Below are positions 54,880-64,000 of a stretch of 64,000 bases of DNA, one piece after another. The notes below the pieces were generated by a model that was given only the letters and a program-made list of their open reading frames with translations, did not search any database and was not told the origin of the DNA. Made by a program: the position numbers and the translations under genes. The stretch is from the NCBI RefSeq assembly GCF_003048375.1, contig NZ_CP021642.1, positions 1,364,001 through 1,428,000 on the forward strand, in the 5' to 3' direction. Each line of letters begins with the position of its first letter. Within the stretch, counting starts at the first letter, position 1. This DNA is from Campylobacter concisus. GTDB taxonomy: Bacteria; Campylobacterota; Campylobacteria; Campylobacterales; Campylobacteraceae.

Positions 54880-55907
54880 TCTATCATCTCATCTGCTTCG
54901 CCAACTTGGAAGACGCCTTGATCAGCTAGACCTTGGACGACCTCAACGATGCGTCTTTGCGCCTCTTCAACATCTTTTACACGAACAGCGCCAAGGTATT
55001 GCATCTCCTCTTTAAAGGCTTCGGCTGCACGCTGAGACATATTTGATAAAAATTTATCTTTAATGCCATCGCTTGAACCCTTAAATGCAACCATAAGGTC
55101 TTTTTTATCGACATTTTTGAGAATTTCTCTAATCGCAGTTGCGTTAAGGTTGATAATATCTTCAAATGTAAACATAAGCTCTTTGATCGTTGTAGCAAGC
55201 TTATCGTCACTTTGCTCGATACGCTCGATCGTGCTTTTGCTAGCTTTTTGACCAAGTCTGTTTAGCACTTCTGCCACAGCTCTTGGGCCACCAACCTCAA
55301 CCTTGTAAGATGTGAGGCTTTCTAGTTTGCCCTCAAGCACGGTTGAGACACGCTTGATCACTGATGGGCTGATCTCGCCTAGGTTTGCCATCCTGATTAC
55401 TACCTCGCTTCTTAGCTCATCTGAGAAGAAGCTTAGCGTCTCTGCGGCACTTGTTGAGTCCATGTGGGCTAGGATTAGCGCGATAGTTTGAGGGTGCTCT
55501 TTTACGATGAAGTCTGCGAGTTGCTGTGGCTTTATCTTATCAAGATAGCCAAAGCTCTTTGAGTTTTCCATGCTTTTAGCAAGCTTGTCTAAAATTTTCT
55601 GAGCAGCCTCTGGACCAAATGTGCGGTATAAAATTTCTTTTGCATACTCCAAGCCGCCGCTTCTCATATATTGATTTGACTGCATTAGAGCATAAAATTC
55701 TTCCAAAATGGCGCCTGCTACTTGTTTGTCTATATTTTTTGCAGTCGCTATATAGCCTGAAATTTCGGTGATGACATCAACATCCATGTGAGAAAATATA
55801 AGAGCCGTCGCCTCTTCGCCAAGCTGTATTAGTAAAATAGCGATCTTTTCTGGCATCGAAAGATCGTCATATATCATCTTTTGCTTATCGGTTAGTTTTA
55901 TAGACAT
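54876..55907 (-). CDS. fliG: flagellar motor switch protein FliG
   Basis: 343 residues. N-terminal FliF-binding domain, middle domain with the EHPQTIALIL (EHPQ) motif that contacts FliM, and a C-terminal torque domain with the charged helix containing MFTFEDIINL and LMVAFKGSSDGIKDKFLSNM. The ATG at 55907 overlaps the fliF stop (ATGA) and is preferred over an in-frame TTG one codon upstream. Confidence 0.97.
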   Translation of the reverse strand: MSIKLTDKQKMIYDDLSMPEKIAILLIQLGEEATALIFSHMDVDVITEISGYIATAKNIDKQVAGAILEEFYALMQSNQYMRSGGLEYAKEILYRTFGPEAAQKILDKLAKSMENSKSFGYLDKIKPQQLADFIVKEHPQTIALILAHMDSTSAAETLSFFSDELRSEVVIRMANLGEISPSVIKRVSTVLEGKLESLTSYKVEVGGPRAVAEVLNRLGQKASKSTIERIEQSDDKLATTIKELMFTFEDIINLNATAIREILKNVDKKDLMVAFKGSSDGIKDKFLSNMSQRAAEAFKEEMQYLGAVRVKDVEEAQRRIVEVVQGLADQGVFQVGEADEMIE

Positions 55908-57604
55908 CAAATTTCCTTACGCATGTTAAAGTCACTATCGTTTTTAACCATATCTTGGAGTAAATTTGAAATTTCCTCGCTTCGTTCAGTGACTATTATC
56001 TTCATCTTTTCAAGAAGGACATCGTATTTTAGCTCGTCCTCGTTAAATTCACCGCTAAGACCAAGCTGTTCCTCGACTTTCTTGCGAGCGGCTTTAAATT
56101 TCTCAAGCGTATCTTCAGCATCCACCTCGATATCTTCAAGATCGTCCTGGGCTTGCTCCTCTTCTTCTTTCGTCTCTTCAAGCATCTTTTGCATAAATGG
56201 CACGATGACTTTTTTGTAGAAGATGTAAAGTAGCAGTGCTGCAAAGATGTATTTTAGTAACGGCAAGAAAGGCATCACGTAGTTGTTCATAAAGCCATCC
56301 ATCTTCTCGCCAGTGCTGACATCTTTGCCAGTTTTAAACTCGAAGTTATCTAAGCTTACCTCATCGCCTCTATTTTGATTGTAGCCGATTGATTGCTTGA
56401 TTAAATTTGTGATTGATTCTCTTTGCTCTTTAGTAAGCGGGGCAAATTCAAGCTCGCCAGTTGGTTTGCCGTCTTTATCCTTTTTGCTTTGATAAAGTCC
56501 GTCTATAACGACAGCTGCGCTCACTCTGTTTATGCTAGCAAACTGCCCTTTGACATTTGTCACTTTCTTTGAAATTTCGTAGTTTGTCTGCTGCGAGCTT
56601 TTGTTGTACTGCTCTTTTAAAGTGCTATCATCAAGACCTTGAACAGGTCCTATGTTGCTAACCGCACCTGGTACGCCGCCCACTTCATTTGGAGCTGAGC
56701 CTTGACGCTTTTCTTCGATGTTGCTCTCGCTTCTTACAACGTTATTTGGGTCATAAACCTCACTTTTTGTATCTTTTTTATCAAAGTCAAAGTCGATATT
56801 TACCTTTGCTACGACCTTATCTGCCCCGCCCACGATAGGAGCTAGGACATTTACGATCTTTTGCTCGTAATTATTTTCAAACTCGCGCTTATAGCGGATC
56901 TGCTGAGCTATGGCATCACTATCAAACTCTCCATCCTCATCACCAAGTGCGACGCCGTCTTGATTTACTATCTTGACATTTTCTGTGCTTAAATTTGTAA
57001 CAGAGGCGGCGACTAGGTTTTTAATGCCAAAAATTTGCTTCGCATTTAGACTAACGCCTGGCTTTAGCTCAACGACGATAGAAGCGGTCGGCAGTGCTTG
57101 CCTTTCAGTAAAGACGCTCTCTTTTGGTATGGCTATTCTTACGGTCGCTTTTTGGATAGACGATAGACTCTCTATCGTTCTAGCTAGCTCGCCCTCAAGC
57201 GCTCTTTGAAATTTAACCCTTTGCTCGGCGTCTGTTGCGCCAAATTCTTGCTTGTCAAAAATTTCAAAGCCGATCTTGCTCTCTTTTGGTATGCCAAGTG
57301 TTGCAACCGCGATCCTCTCTTTATAAACGTCGCTAGTTGGCACTAGGATCGTGCCCTCATTTGCGAGCTTATATTTCACGCCATCTTTATTTAGCTGATC
57401 GACTATTAGCGCTGAGTCGCTTGGGCTGATGTTTTCAAAAAGGACGCTATATCCTGCAAAGCTATCACTTTTACTTTTGTAAAGCGTTAAAAATACCAAA
57501 AACGCCACAACAAGGACGATCGAGCCACCTGCGACGATCTTTTGCTTTAGCGAAAGCTTTTGGTAAATTTGACTTATTTGATGAAGTAATGCCTTAAAAT
57601 CCAT
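55907..57604 (-). CDS. fliF: flagellar MS-ring protein FliF
   Basis: 565 residues with membrane segments near 24-43 and 435-455. Two ring-building motifs lie between them (SDSALIVDQLNKDGVKYKL; LEGELARTIESLSSIQKATV), and the C-terminal tail that binds FliG ends the protein. It forms the MS ring on which the export gate and C-ring assemble. Five bases separate it from hisC upstream. Confidence 0.97.
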   Translation of the reverse strand: MDFKALLHQISQIYQKLSLKQKIVAGGSIVLVVAFLVFLTLYKSKSDSFAGYSVLFENISPSDSALIVDQLNKDGVKYKLANEGTILVPTSDVYKERIAVATLGIPKESKIGFEIFDKQEFGATDAEQRVKFQRALEGELARTIESLSSIQKATVRIAIPKESVFTERQALPTASIVVELKPGVSLNAKQIFGIKNLVAASVTNLSTENVKIVNQDGVALGDEDGEFDSDAIAQQIRYKREFENNYEQKIVNVLAPIVGGADKVVAKVNIDFDFDKKDTKSEVYDPNNVVRSESNIEEKRQGSAPNEVGGVPGAVSNIGPVQGLDDSTLKEQYNKSSQQTNYEISKKVTNVKGQFASINRVSAAVVIDGLYQSKKDKDGKPTGELEFAPLTKEQRESITNLIKQSIGYNQNRGDEVSLDNFEFKTGKDVSTGEKMDGFMNNYVMPFLPLLKYIFAALLLYIFYKKVIVPFMQKMLEETKEEEEQAQDDLEDIEVDAEDTLEKFKAARKKVEEQLGLSGEFNEDELKYDVLLEKMKIIVTERSEEISNLLQDMVKNDSDFNMRKEI

Positions 57605-57608
57605 ATCC

Positions 57609-58706
57609 CTACTTTAAAATTTGCTTTAATTCTTCAAAAACTCTATCGTTTTGCCACGCTTGGCCGATGGTTATTCTCACCGCATTTAAGGCGTAGCTTT
57701 TTAAATCTCGTAAAATTATACCTTTTTTTAGCATCTTTTCGCATATCTGGCTTGATTTTGGCTCGTTAAATTTAAAAGTGATGAAATTTGTATAGCTTGG
57801 GATAAACTCGATGCCATTTTGCTTTGCAAAATCCTCATATCTCTTCATCTGCTCGAAGTTGTTTTGCATAGTTTTTTGCACAAATTCATCATCCCCAAGC
57901 GCTACTATCGCTGCTCTTAGGCTTGGAGTTGTGATGTTAAATGGAGCTCTTAGCTTTGAAAGAGCGCCTATGATCTCTTCATTTGCCACGCCGTATCCCA
58001 CGCGCATGCCGCCAAGTGCGTAGGCCTTTGAGAAAGTGCCAAGATAGATGGCATTTTTAAATTTCACCACCTCGCTTGGCTTTATCTCTTTTTTGCTATC
58101 TTTAAATTTAGCAAATTCGTTGTAAGCACAATCAAGCACCACAAGCGTGTTTTCATCAATGTTTTTTATAAATTTATAGACCTCATCGGCATCGATGCAC
58201 TCTCCCAAAGGGTTGTTTGGCAAGCAAAGAAAGATGACAGAAATTTCATCTTTGTGTGCGTTATAAATTTCTAAAAACTCGCTTAAATTATGCTCCACGC
58301 TCTTTGTGCGGTAAATTTTAGCCCCTGTTTGTTTTGCATAAATTTCATACATCGCAAATGTCACGCCAGCCATCAAAACGCCACTTTGTTTGTTCGCCTT
58401 TGCGTGCAGTGCAAACTCTATGATCTGGTCGCTTCCAGAGCCGATGATTAAATTTTTGCTAGTTACACCAAATTTCTTAGCCAGCCCCTCTTTTAGCTCA
58501 AAGTAGCTATCATCTGGATAAAGATGTGCGTTTTTAGCGACCTCTTTTAGCGCCTCTTCTACGCGTTTGCTTGTGCCAAAAGGGTTTTCATTGCTCGCTA
58601 GTTTTATCACATCTTTTGCATCGATGCCAAACTCTCTAACTACAAGCTCAATCGGCTTTCCAGCCTCGTAATTTACTAGATCATCTAAAAAGTCATTAAA
58701 TTTCAT
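57609..58706 (-). CDS. hisC: histidinol-phosphate aminotransferase
   Basis: 365 residues from the ATG at 58706, which overlaps the pheA stop by one base (TAATG) and has GGAG upstream; the open frame extends 11 codons further into pheA. Class I/II PLP fold: [22 protein letters not shown], and the PLP lysine in [18 protein letters not shown]. It transaminates imidazole-acetol phosphate; family members may also act on aromatic amino acids, which fits the pheA neighbour. Confidence 0.94.
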   Translation of the reverse strand: MKFNDFLDDLVNYEAGKPIELVVREFGIDAKDVIKLASNENPFGTSKRVEEALKEVAKNAHLYPDDSYFELKEGLAKKFGVTSKNLIIGSGSDQIIEFALHAKANKQSGVLMAGVTFAMYEIYAKQTGAKIYRTKSVEHNLSEFLEIYNAHKDEISVIFLCLPNNPLGECIDADEVYKFIKNIDENTLVVLDCAYNEFAKFKDSKKEIKPSEVVKFKNAIYLGTFSKAYALGGMRVGYGVANEEIIGALSKLRAPFNITTPSLRAAIVALGDDEFVQKTMQNNFEQMKRYEDFAKQNGIEFIPSYTNFITFKFNEPKSSQICEKMLKKGIILRDLKSYALNAVRITIGQAWQNDRVFEELKQILK

Positions 58707-59785
58707 TACTCTTCTCCGTTTAAATAGCTTCCAAGCCAAGTTATCTCAGCGCCGCTCTCTTTTGCGAGTTCAAAGGCGTTTTGCACCTTCTCATCGTCGA
58801 TATGCCCTTCAAAGTCAAGGTAAAAAATTGACTTAAATTCGCGCTGTTTGATAGGGCGTGACTCAAGTTTTGTGATATTGATATTTTCATTTTTAAAGAT
58901 AGAAAGCAGATCAGCAAGGCGTCCTGGACTGTGATCAGTCTTTGCTAGGATCGAAGTTTTTGAGTTTTCAACCTTGGCGTTTTTAAAATCACTAAGAATG
59001 AGAAATCTCGTTCTGTTTGCCATATTATCTTCGATCGTTTCATAGACGATTGGCACGTTGTAAATTTTAGCTGCGATTTTTGAGCAAATGGCAGCTGATT
59101 CTCTATCCATAGATGCCATATATGCAGCTGCTGCGGTTGATTTGGCTGGGACAAATTCGACCTCATTTAGCAAGTGATCTTCTAAAAATTTACGGCACTG
59201 GTTGTAGCCTTGCGGATGCGAGTAAATTCGCTTTATCTCTTTTAAATTTTCATTTATGCTAACAAAGCTGTGGTGGATATCTACGTAGAGCTCTGCCACT
59301 ATCTTTATATCATCAAATTTACTCAAACAATCAAGCGTAGCTCCAACAGCGCCTTCAGTGTTGTTTTCGATAGGCACAACGCCGTATTTTGCCTCTTTTT
59401 GAGCTAGCTTTGTAAAAACTGCCTCGATCGTAGCAAGTGGCAGATAGGCACTCATCGCACCAAATCTACTTTGCGCCGCTTGATGCGTATAAGTGCCCTC
59501 AGGCCCTAGATAGACGATCTTTTGAGGCATCTCTAAATTTCTACTAACAGCAAAAATTTCAAGATAGATGGCCTCTATCGCAGCCTTATTTAAGGCTTTA
59601 TCTTTGCTAAGGCTAGTTAAGCGGTTTATGATAGCTCGCTCGCGCTCAGGGCGATATATAGGCGTCCCAGTAGTTTGCTTTAGCTTGCCGATCTGCTCAA
59701 CAAGCTTCATCCTCTCATTTAGTTTATTTAAGATGAGATCATCGATACTATCGATCTCTTTTCTAAGCTCATTTAGCTCTTGCAT
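58706..59785 (-). CDS. pheA: bifunctional chorismate mutase / prephenate dehydratase
   Basis: 359 residues from the ATG at 59785 ([15 protein letters not shown]), which is the family start; the frame is open 18 codons upstream inside lysA. Chorismate mutase domain 1-85 ([12 protein letters not shown]), prephenate dehydratase domain about 95-275 ([32 protein letters not shown]) and a C-terminal ACT domain ([24 protein letters not shown]) for phenylalanine feedback. It overlaps lysA by 17 bases. Confidence 0.96.
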   Translation of the reverse strand: MQELNELRKEIDSIDDLILNKLNERMKLVEQIGKLKQTTGTPIYRPERERAIINRLTSLSKDKALNKAAIEAIYLEIFAVSRNLEMPQKIVYLGPEGTYTHQAAQSRFGAMSAYLPLATIEAVFTKLAQKEAKYGVVPIENNTEGAVGATLDCLSKFDDIKIVAELYVDIHHSFVSINENLKEIKRIYSHPQGYNQCRKFLEDHLLNEVEFVPAKSTAAAAYMASMDRESAAICSKIAAKIYNVPIVYETIEDNMANRTRFLILSDFKNAKVENSKTSILAKTDHSPGRLADLLSIFKNENINITKLESRPIKQREFKSIFYLDFEGHIDDEKVQNAFELAKESGAEITWLGSYLNGEE

Positions 59786-60992
59786 CAGCGCTCTCCAAAA
59801 ACTCAATCTCAGGTGCCACGACGTCCTCGAAGCTCTCACGTCTTCTTATCAGCCTATCTTTGCCATCAAGTACGCAAACTTCAGCGGCTCTGTTTCTTGT
59901 GTTGTAGTTTGAGCTCATGCTAAATCCATAAGCTCCAGCCCCTTTAACAACGATGACATCGCCACTTTCACACTCTGGCAGATTGATATCTTTTGCTAAA
60001 AAGTCGCCGCTTTCACAAACAGGACCGACCACATCGCAAGTGCCTAAATTTTCATCCTTGCCATCGACAAAAATTTTGTGATGCGCGCCATAAAGGCTTG
60101 GTCTTATAAGATCATTCATCGCGCCATCAGTGATGACAAATCTCTTTTTGCCATTAAATTTTTCATATAAAACGCTTGCTACAAAGTAGCCAGCATTGCC
60201 CACGATGAAGCGTCCTGGCTCGCAAACGATGGTCACATCTTGACCCTTTAGTGCGCCTAAAATTCCTTGTGCGTAGTCGTATAAATTTATCTCTTTTTCG
60301 TCGTTATAGATGATGCCAAGTCCGCCACCAACGTCAAAGAATTTGATATCAATCTCAAGCGCTCTTAGCTCTCTTAAAAGCTCGCTTACGATCTTTGCAG
60401 CGTCTATTATCGGGCTTAGTGAAGTTAGCTGCGAGCCGATGTGAAAGTGTATGCCAGTTGGCTCAAGAAACTCTGATGCTTTAGCGTGGATATACATCTT
60501 TTTAGCTGTCTGCGCATCGACGCCAAATTTGTTTTCATTTAGCCCTGTCGAGATATATGGGTGAGTTTTTGCATCGACGCCAGGATTTACCCTGATGCTG
60601 ATCCTTGCTTTTAAGTTTAACCCTTTTGCGATATCTTCAAGCCTTAAAAGTTCGGCAAAACTCTCAACATTTATCAGCAAAATTTCATTTTCTAAAGCCT
60701 CTTTTAGCTCTTCATCGCTCTTGCCAACGCCGCTAAAGATGATCTGATATCTCTTAGCGCCTGCAAGAAGCGCTCTTTTGACCTCGCCGATGCTCACGCA
60801 GTCAAATCCAGCTCCAAGATCAGCCAGAAATTTTAAAACACTTAAATTTGAGTTTGCTTTTACAGCGTAGCAAACCAGAGATTTTCTAGCGTAAAATGCG
60901 TTTTTTAGCGCCTCATAGCGCTCTTTAATGTAGTTAAAATCATAAACGTAAAGTGGGGTTTTGTATTTGCTTGCAAGCTCTTTAAAATCCAT
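59769..60992 (-). CDS. lysA: diaminopimelate decarboxylase
   Basis: 407 residues. It decarboxylates meso-DAP to lysine. Alanine-racemase-like barrel with the PLP lysine in LVCYAVKANSNLSVL, GIHFHIGSQL, the FFDVGGGLGI glycine motif, EPGRFIVGNAG, and the active-site CESGDFLAKD with the catalytic Cys from the partner subunit. Confidence 0.97.
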   Translation of the reverse strand: MDFKELASKYKTPLYVYDFNYIKERYEALKNAFYARKSLVCYAVKANSNLSVLKFLADLGAGFDCVSIGEVKRALLAGAKRYQIIFSGVGKSDEELKEALENEILLINVESFAELLRLEDIAKGLNLKARISIRVNPGVDAKTHPYISTGLNENKFGVDAQTAKKMYIHAKASEFLEPTGIHFHIGSQLTSLSPIIDAAKIVSELLRELRALEIDIKFFDVGGGLGIIYNDEKEINLYDYAQGILGALKGQDVTIVCEPGRFIVGNAGYFVASVLYEKFNGKKRFVITDGAMNDLIRPSLYGAHHKIFVDGKDENLGTCDVVGPVCESGDFLAKDINLPECESGDVIVVKGAGAYGFSMSSNYNTRNRAAEVCVLDGKDRLIRRRESFEDVVAPEIEFLESADARAK

Positions 60993-61047
60993 AAAATAGC
61001 CTTTTTTAAAATGGCTTGATTTTACAAAAAAGTTGCCAAAATTTGGC

Positions 61048-62112
61048 TTAACGATGCGATTTTATGAGATAAGTGGCGTATGCAAAAAGCAAAATAACAG
61101 GGAGAACCATGCCGATCTCTGGCAAGATGACAGAGGTTTGAGCAAATTTGGTTAAGATAAAGAGAAGTCCCCAAACTACGAGTGTTATGACGACAAAGAT
61201 AAACGTTGAGAGTGCGAGGTTAAAAAACCTGCCAGTTACTGGCAAATGATAGTAGAAAATAAGCAATAAAAATGGCGCAAAAAATGGCGTGATGGCAAGG
61301 TTATAAAATGCAGTCCTTGCGCTATCAAGCCCTATACCTTCGTTTTTAAATGTCTTTATAAAATTTATCGCATCAGGTATGTTAAATTTCGAGTTTTCAA
61401 CGCTTGCAGCACTCTCGATGCTCTTTGGCTTAAAGCCTCTTAACGCATCTAAATTTTCGCTTTTTACCTTGCTAAAGCCATTTTCGCCAAGCTCTAAGCT
61501 TTGAGGCAAAAAGGTCTGATTTACATCTTCTAAAACCCACTCATTGTCTTTAAATTTAGCGTGGTCGGCAAAAGTTGTTGAGAGCAAGTCAGTGCCATTA
61601 ATGTCAAAAATTCTCACGTCATTTGCTCTTTGCTTGGCTGAATTTAGCTCTTTTATATAGATAAATTTGCCTTCAAATTTCAAAAATGAGTCGTTTGTAC
61701 TTTTTGAAAAAGCGGTGTTTTTAGCGATACTTTTTTGATAGTCATGCGCATAAGCAAATGGCGTAAAATTTAGCCCAACGTAAAAAATCGTCACAAAAAG
61801 CGCGATGAGAAATGGCGGCAAAATGAGCTTGTTTTTACTGATGCCAAGAGCATAAAAGCTGATTAGCTCGTTTGATCTAACCATATTTACATGCAAAATT
61901 ATTAGCGCAAAAATGAGTGAAAGTGGTAAAACGTAGCTAATGGCACTTAGCGCAGTAAGGCCTACGTAGAGTAGCTGAAGGTTGGCAGATGGCGGCAGAT
62001 CTTTTAAATTTGTAAGCAGATCAATGCCAACATAAAATAGCTCAAGCGCTAAAAATACGATAAGAAAAGATTTTATATAGACCCAGCCAACGTATCTGGC
62101 GTATAGTTTCAT
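61048..62112 (-). CDS. lptG: LptF/LptG family LPS-export permease
   Basis: 354 residues from the ATG at 62112, which overlaps the pth stop (ATGA). Six membrane segments, three near each end, around a large periplasmic beta-jellyroll domain (about 130-260). The N-terminus (YARYVGWVYIKSFLIVFLAL) and the segment ELISFYALGISKNKLILP match YjgP/YjgQ permeases that extract LPS/LOS from the inner membrane with LptB. LptG versus LptF is not certain. Confidence 0.87.
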   Translation of the reverse strand: MKLYARYVGWVYIKSFLIVFLALELFYVGIDLLTNLKDLPPSANLQLLYVGLTALSAISYVLPLSLIFALIILHVNMVRSNELISFYALGISKNKLILPPFLIALFVTIFYVGLNFTPFAYAHDYQKSIAKNTAFSKSTNDSFLKFEGKFIYIKELNSAKQRANDVRIFDINGTDLLSTTFADHAKFKDNEWVLEDVNQTFLPQSLELGENGFSKVKSENLDALRGFKPKSIESAASVENSKFNIPDAINFIKTFKNEGIGLDSARTAFYNLAITPFFAPFLLLIFYYHLPVTGRFFNLALSTFIFVVITLVVWGLLFILTKFAQTSVILPEIGMVLPVILLFAYATYLIKSHR

Positions 62113-62657
62113 TTGATAAGACCTTTTTTTACCGTAAATTTTTGTGAAATTTCGTTGATGTCGCTCTTTAGTAGCTCGCAAACTGCATTTTTTGTATAGG
62201 CTAAAATTTCATCTAAAGCCTTTTTCTCCTCGTCGCTAAACTCGCCAAGGACAAAATTTTTAGCATCACCCTCATGTCCGATACCGACGCGCACCCTTTC
62301 GTAGTCGTTGCCTATTAGATTATCGATCGATTTTATGCCGTTGTGTCCGCCGCTACTGCCGCCTTTTTTAAATTTAACCGCGCCAAAAATAAGGTCAAGA
62401 TCATCGTGGATGACGATTATCCTATCTGGTTTATAAAAGTCTTTTACCGCTTTAACACTTTGACCTGAGAGGTTCATAAAGGTCGTTGGTTTTAGCAAGA
62501 TAATGTCGTTAAATTTAAAAACTTCGCCTTGAAATTTGGCTGAGCTAACATCTTTGAAATTTGAGTCTTTTAGGAGGTCTATAAGCATAAAGCCTATGTT
62601 GTGTCTAGTGTTTTCGTATTTGGGGCCAGGATTTCCCAGCCCCGCTATTAGTGTCAC
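62109..62657 (-). CDS. pth: peptidyl-tRNA hydrolase
   Basis: 182 residues. LIAGLGNPGPKYENTRHNIGF contains Asn9 and catalytic His19, cited as positions; IVIHDDLDLIFG and KKGGSSGGHNGIKSI complete the active site. It frees tRNA from stalled peptidyl-tRNA. The start is GTG. It lies 11 bases after rplY and overlaps lptG. Confidence 0.97.
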   Translation of the reverse strand: MTLIAGLGNPGPKYENTRHNIGFMLIDLLKDSNFKDVSSAKFQGEVFKFNDIILLKPTTFMNLSGQSVKAVKDFYKPDRIIVIHDDLDLIFGAVKFKKGGSSGGHNGIKSIDNLIGNDYERVRVGIGHEGDAKNFVLGEFSDEEKKALDEILAYTKNAVCELLKSDINEISQKFTVKKGLIK

Positions 62658-62668
62658 AAAAGCCCTTT

Positions 62669-63205
62669 TTATTTAGCTTTAATAACTCCAAGTACCGCAA
62701 CACGGTCAGCGTCAATGATAGTAACGCCTTTAGGAGCTGTGATATCACGAACCAAAATCGTATCATCAATGTCAAGTTTGCTTACATCAACGTCAAATGA
62801 ATTTGGTAAATTTTCAGCCGTGCATTTTACGCAAAGACGTCTTTTTGACTGGATCAAAACACCCTTATTTTTAAGACCAATAGGTGTTCCAACTGGCTTA
62901 ACTGGGATCATATATTTTGATAAAACGCCTGGAAGTGCTACCTTTAGATCTACGTGTTTAAGATCGCTTGTAACAACATCTCTTTGGTAATCAACAATAA
63001 CGACATTATAAACTTTTCCGCCTACTTTTACATCAAAAGCAAGGCTCTCTTTTTTGCGTGCTTCTTTGATAAAGTCATTGACTTTAAAAGCAGCTGCAAC
63101 ATTCTCTAATCCCTTGCCATAAATGTTGGCGATTAGATAACCATCTCTTCTCAAAGCCTTCGCAGACTTCTTACCGATACTCTCTCTAACGATTCCTTCT
63201 AACAT
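62669..63205 (-). CDS. rplY: 50S ribosomal protein L25 (Ctc form)
   Basis: 178 residues: the N-terminal L25 5S-rRNA-binding domain (about 1-90, [19 protein letters not shown]) plus the C-terminal Ctc/TL5 beta domain (about 95-178, [27 protein letters not shown]). AAAGGAAAA precedes the ATG. The rplY-pth order is common in epsilonproteobacteria. Confidence 0.95.
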   Translation of the reverse strand: MLEGIVRESIGKKSAKALRRDGYLIANIYGKGLENVAAAFKVNDFIKEARKKESLAFDVKVGGKVYNVVIVDYQRDVVTSDLKHVDLKVALPGVLSKYMIPVKPVGTPIGLKNKGVLIQSKRRLCVKCTAENLPNSFDVDVSKLDIDDTILVRDITAPKGVTIIDADRVAVLGVIKAK

Positions 63206-63234
63206 CGTTTTCCTTTCATAAAAAATAGGTGCTG

Positions 63235-63240
63235 ATTTTA
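63235..63240 (-). promoter_or_regulatory. -10 box of rplY
   Basis: On the minus strand ATTAGATAAAATCAG gives TAAAAT 30 bases before the rplY start. Confidence 0.4.
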
Positions 63241-63272
63241 TCTAATGCTTTATAAATTTCACATAAAGCTTA

Positions 63273-64000
63273 TTAAATTTCTTTAAGCGCGATCACTTCA
63301 GGTTGATCTTGTTTGCTTTGAGGTTTGCCAAAATTTACACCATTTTCAAAGCTAAAACCTGCCACATTTGAGCTTTTTATCTTAAGCTGCAAATCGCCCC
63401 TATTGCTAGCATTGTCAAGTGCTACTTCGGCACTAATTATCTTATTTTCATAAAGCTCAAGCAGGTGCTGATCAAAAGTTTGCATGCCGTAAGTATTTTT
63501 TGACTCAGCTATGGCAAGATCGATCTCGTCAAATTTCTCTTCAGATATGAGCTCTTTTATGCGGGTATTTTTTCTCATGATCTCGACTGCTGGGCGTCTA
63601 GTGCCAAAAAGCGTCTTAACTAGCCTTTGTGAGATGACGCAAGCAAGCACTGAAGAGAACATAAGACTGACTTTATCTCGCTCGCCTTGTGGGAAGCTAT
63701 TTACTATTCTATTTACGCTCTCTTTTGCATCAAGCGTGTGAAGTGTCGAAAGCACCAAGTGTCCAGTCTCAGCAGCTCTAATGGCAGTCTCAATGGTCTC
63801 AAGATCTCTCATTTCACCAACCAAAATGATGTCAGGATCTTCTCTAAGCGAAGCCCTTAGCGCATCTGAGAAATTTAGCGCATCTGCCCCGATAGAGCGC
63901 TGGTTGATTATACTTTTATCGTCGTTAAATACGTATTCGATCGGATCTTCGATAGTCACGATATGTGATCTTTTTGTCTGGTTGATGAAATTTATCATAC
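63273..64000 (-). CDS. pilT: PilT-type pilus retraction ATPase (5' partial)
   Basis: The gene runs off the right edge; 242 C-terminal residues are visible. The Asp box (VTIEDPIEYVF), Walker B (PDIILVGEMRDLETIETAIRAAETGHLV, cited in part), the His box LSTLHTLDAKESV, and the FPQGERDKV segment place it in the PilT branch rather than PilB. The Walker A loop lies outside the window. The C-terminus carries about 60 extra residues with little conservation. PilT powers type IV pilus retraction or DNA uptake. Confidence 0.85.
   Translation of the reverse strand, partial: MINFINQTKRSHIVTIEDPIEYVFNDDKSIINQRSIGADALNFSDALRASLREDPDIILVGEMRDLETIETAIRAAETGHLVLSTLHTLDAKESVNRIVNSFPQGERDKVSLMFSSVLACVISQRLVKTLFGTRRPAVEIMRKNTRIKELISEEKFDEIDLAIAESKNTYGMQTFDQHLLELYENKIISAEVALDNASNRGDLQLKIKSSNVAGFSFENGVNFGKPQSKQDQPEVIALKEI

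Overview
The window is a gene-dense, roughly 39-40% G+C chromosome segment of a Campylobacter. The closest fit is C. concisus or a near relative; I am sure of the genus and less sure of the species. Supporting signs are epsilonproteobacterial gene blocks in the order I recall from C. jejuni: asd-flgR-flgQ-flgP-gyrA; cheR-cheB; flhX through hemL to folD-lepB; rpiB-apt-dedA-pepA-ychF; and rplY-pth-lptG-lysA-pheA-hisC-fliF-fliG-fliH-dxs-perR with ubiE, xseA and serC. Other signs are -10 boxes without clear -35 boxes and very frequent AAATTT in coding sequence.

Layout. (1) 1-2277 (+): the end of a ModA-like solute-binding protein, a NapH-like membrane ferredoxin and a stand-alone NifB-type radical SAM protein, with overlapping ends and then a terminator. 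No nitrogenase structural gene is visible. (2) 2542-9777 (+): two tandem paralogous surface proteins with a LapA-type retention-module-like N-terminus, a shared PA14/lectin-like block and repeated C-terminal modules; the larger one carries Ig-like repeats that each start with an EF-hand-like loop. (3) 9905-9980: tRNA-Phe. (4) 10085-13272 (-): two-component system plus two PepSY-like proteins. (5) 13542-13616: tRNA-Asn. (6) 13787-34230 (-): two chemoreceptors, pdxK-like, a radical SAM gene, hemE, yqhA, asd, flgR, flgQ, flgP, gyrA, cheR, cheB, flhX, a FliK-like gene, an MFS transporter, two small membrane proteins, hemL and a c-type cytochrome. (7) 34314-36718 (+): folD, lepB and an M50 protease. 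(8) 36737-38122 (-): a DUF4139 protein. (9) 38232-42715 (+): rpiB to ychF. (10) 42716-43540: a decayed stretch with a frameshifted psd remnant and a likely 35-residue membrane peptide. (11) trpE (-), a TauE/SafE permease (+), and then a long minus-strand run from a methyltransferase through serC, xseA, ubiE, CYTH-CHAD, perR, dxs, fliHGF, hisC, pheA, lysA, lptG, pth and rplY to a partial pilT at the right edge.

Functional themes. Motility and chemotaxis genes recur (flgR, flgP, flgQ, flhX, FliK-like, fliFGH, cheR, cheB, two MCPs). Many of the rest are housekeeping (DNA gyrase, haem and amino-acid synthesis, folate C1 metabolism, isoprenoids, translation). The parts that look accessory or poorly described are the NifB-type cluster, the tandem adhesins next to tRNA-Phe, the PepSY/two-component cluster and the decayed psd region. 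I saw no CRISPR array, insertion sequence, prophage or rRNA gene.
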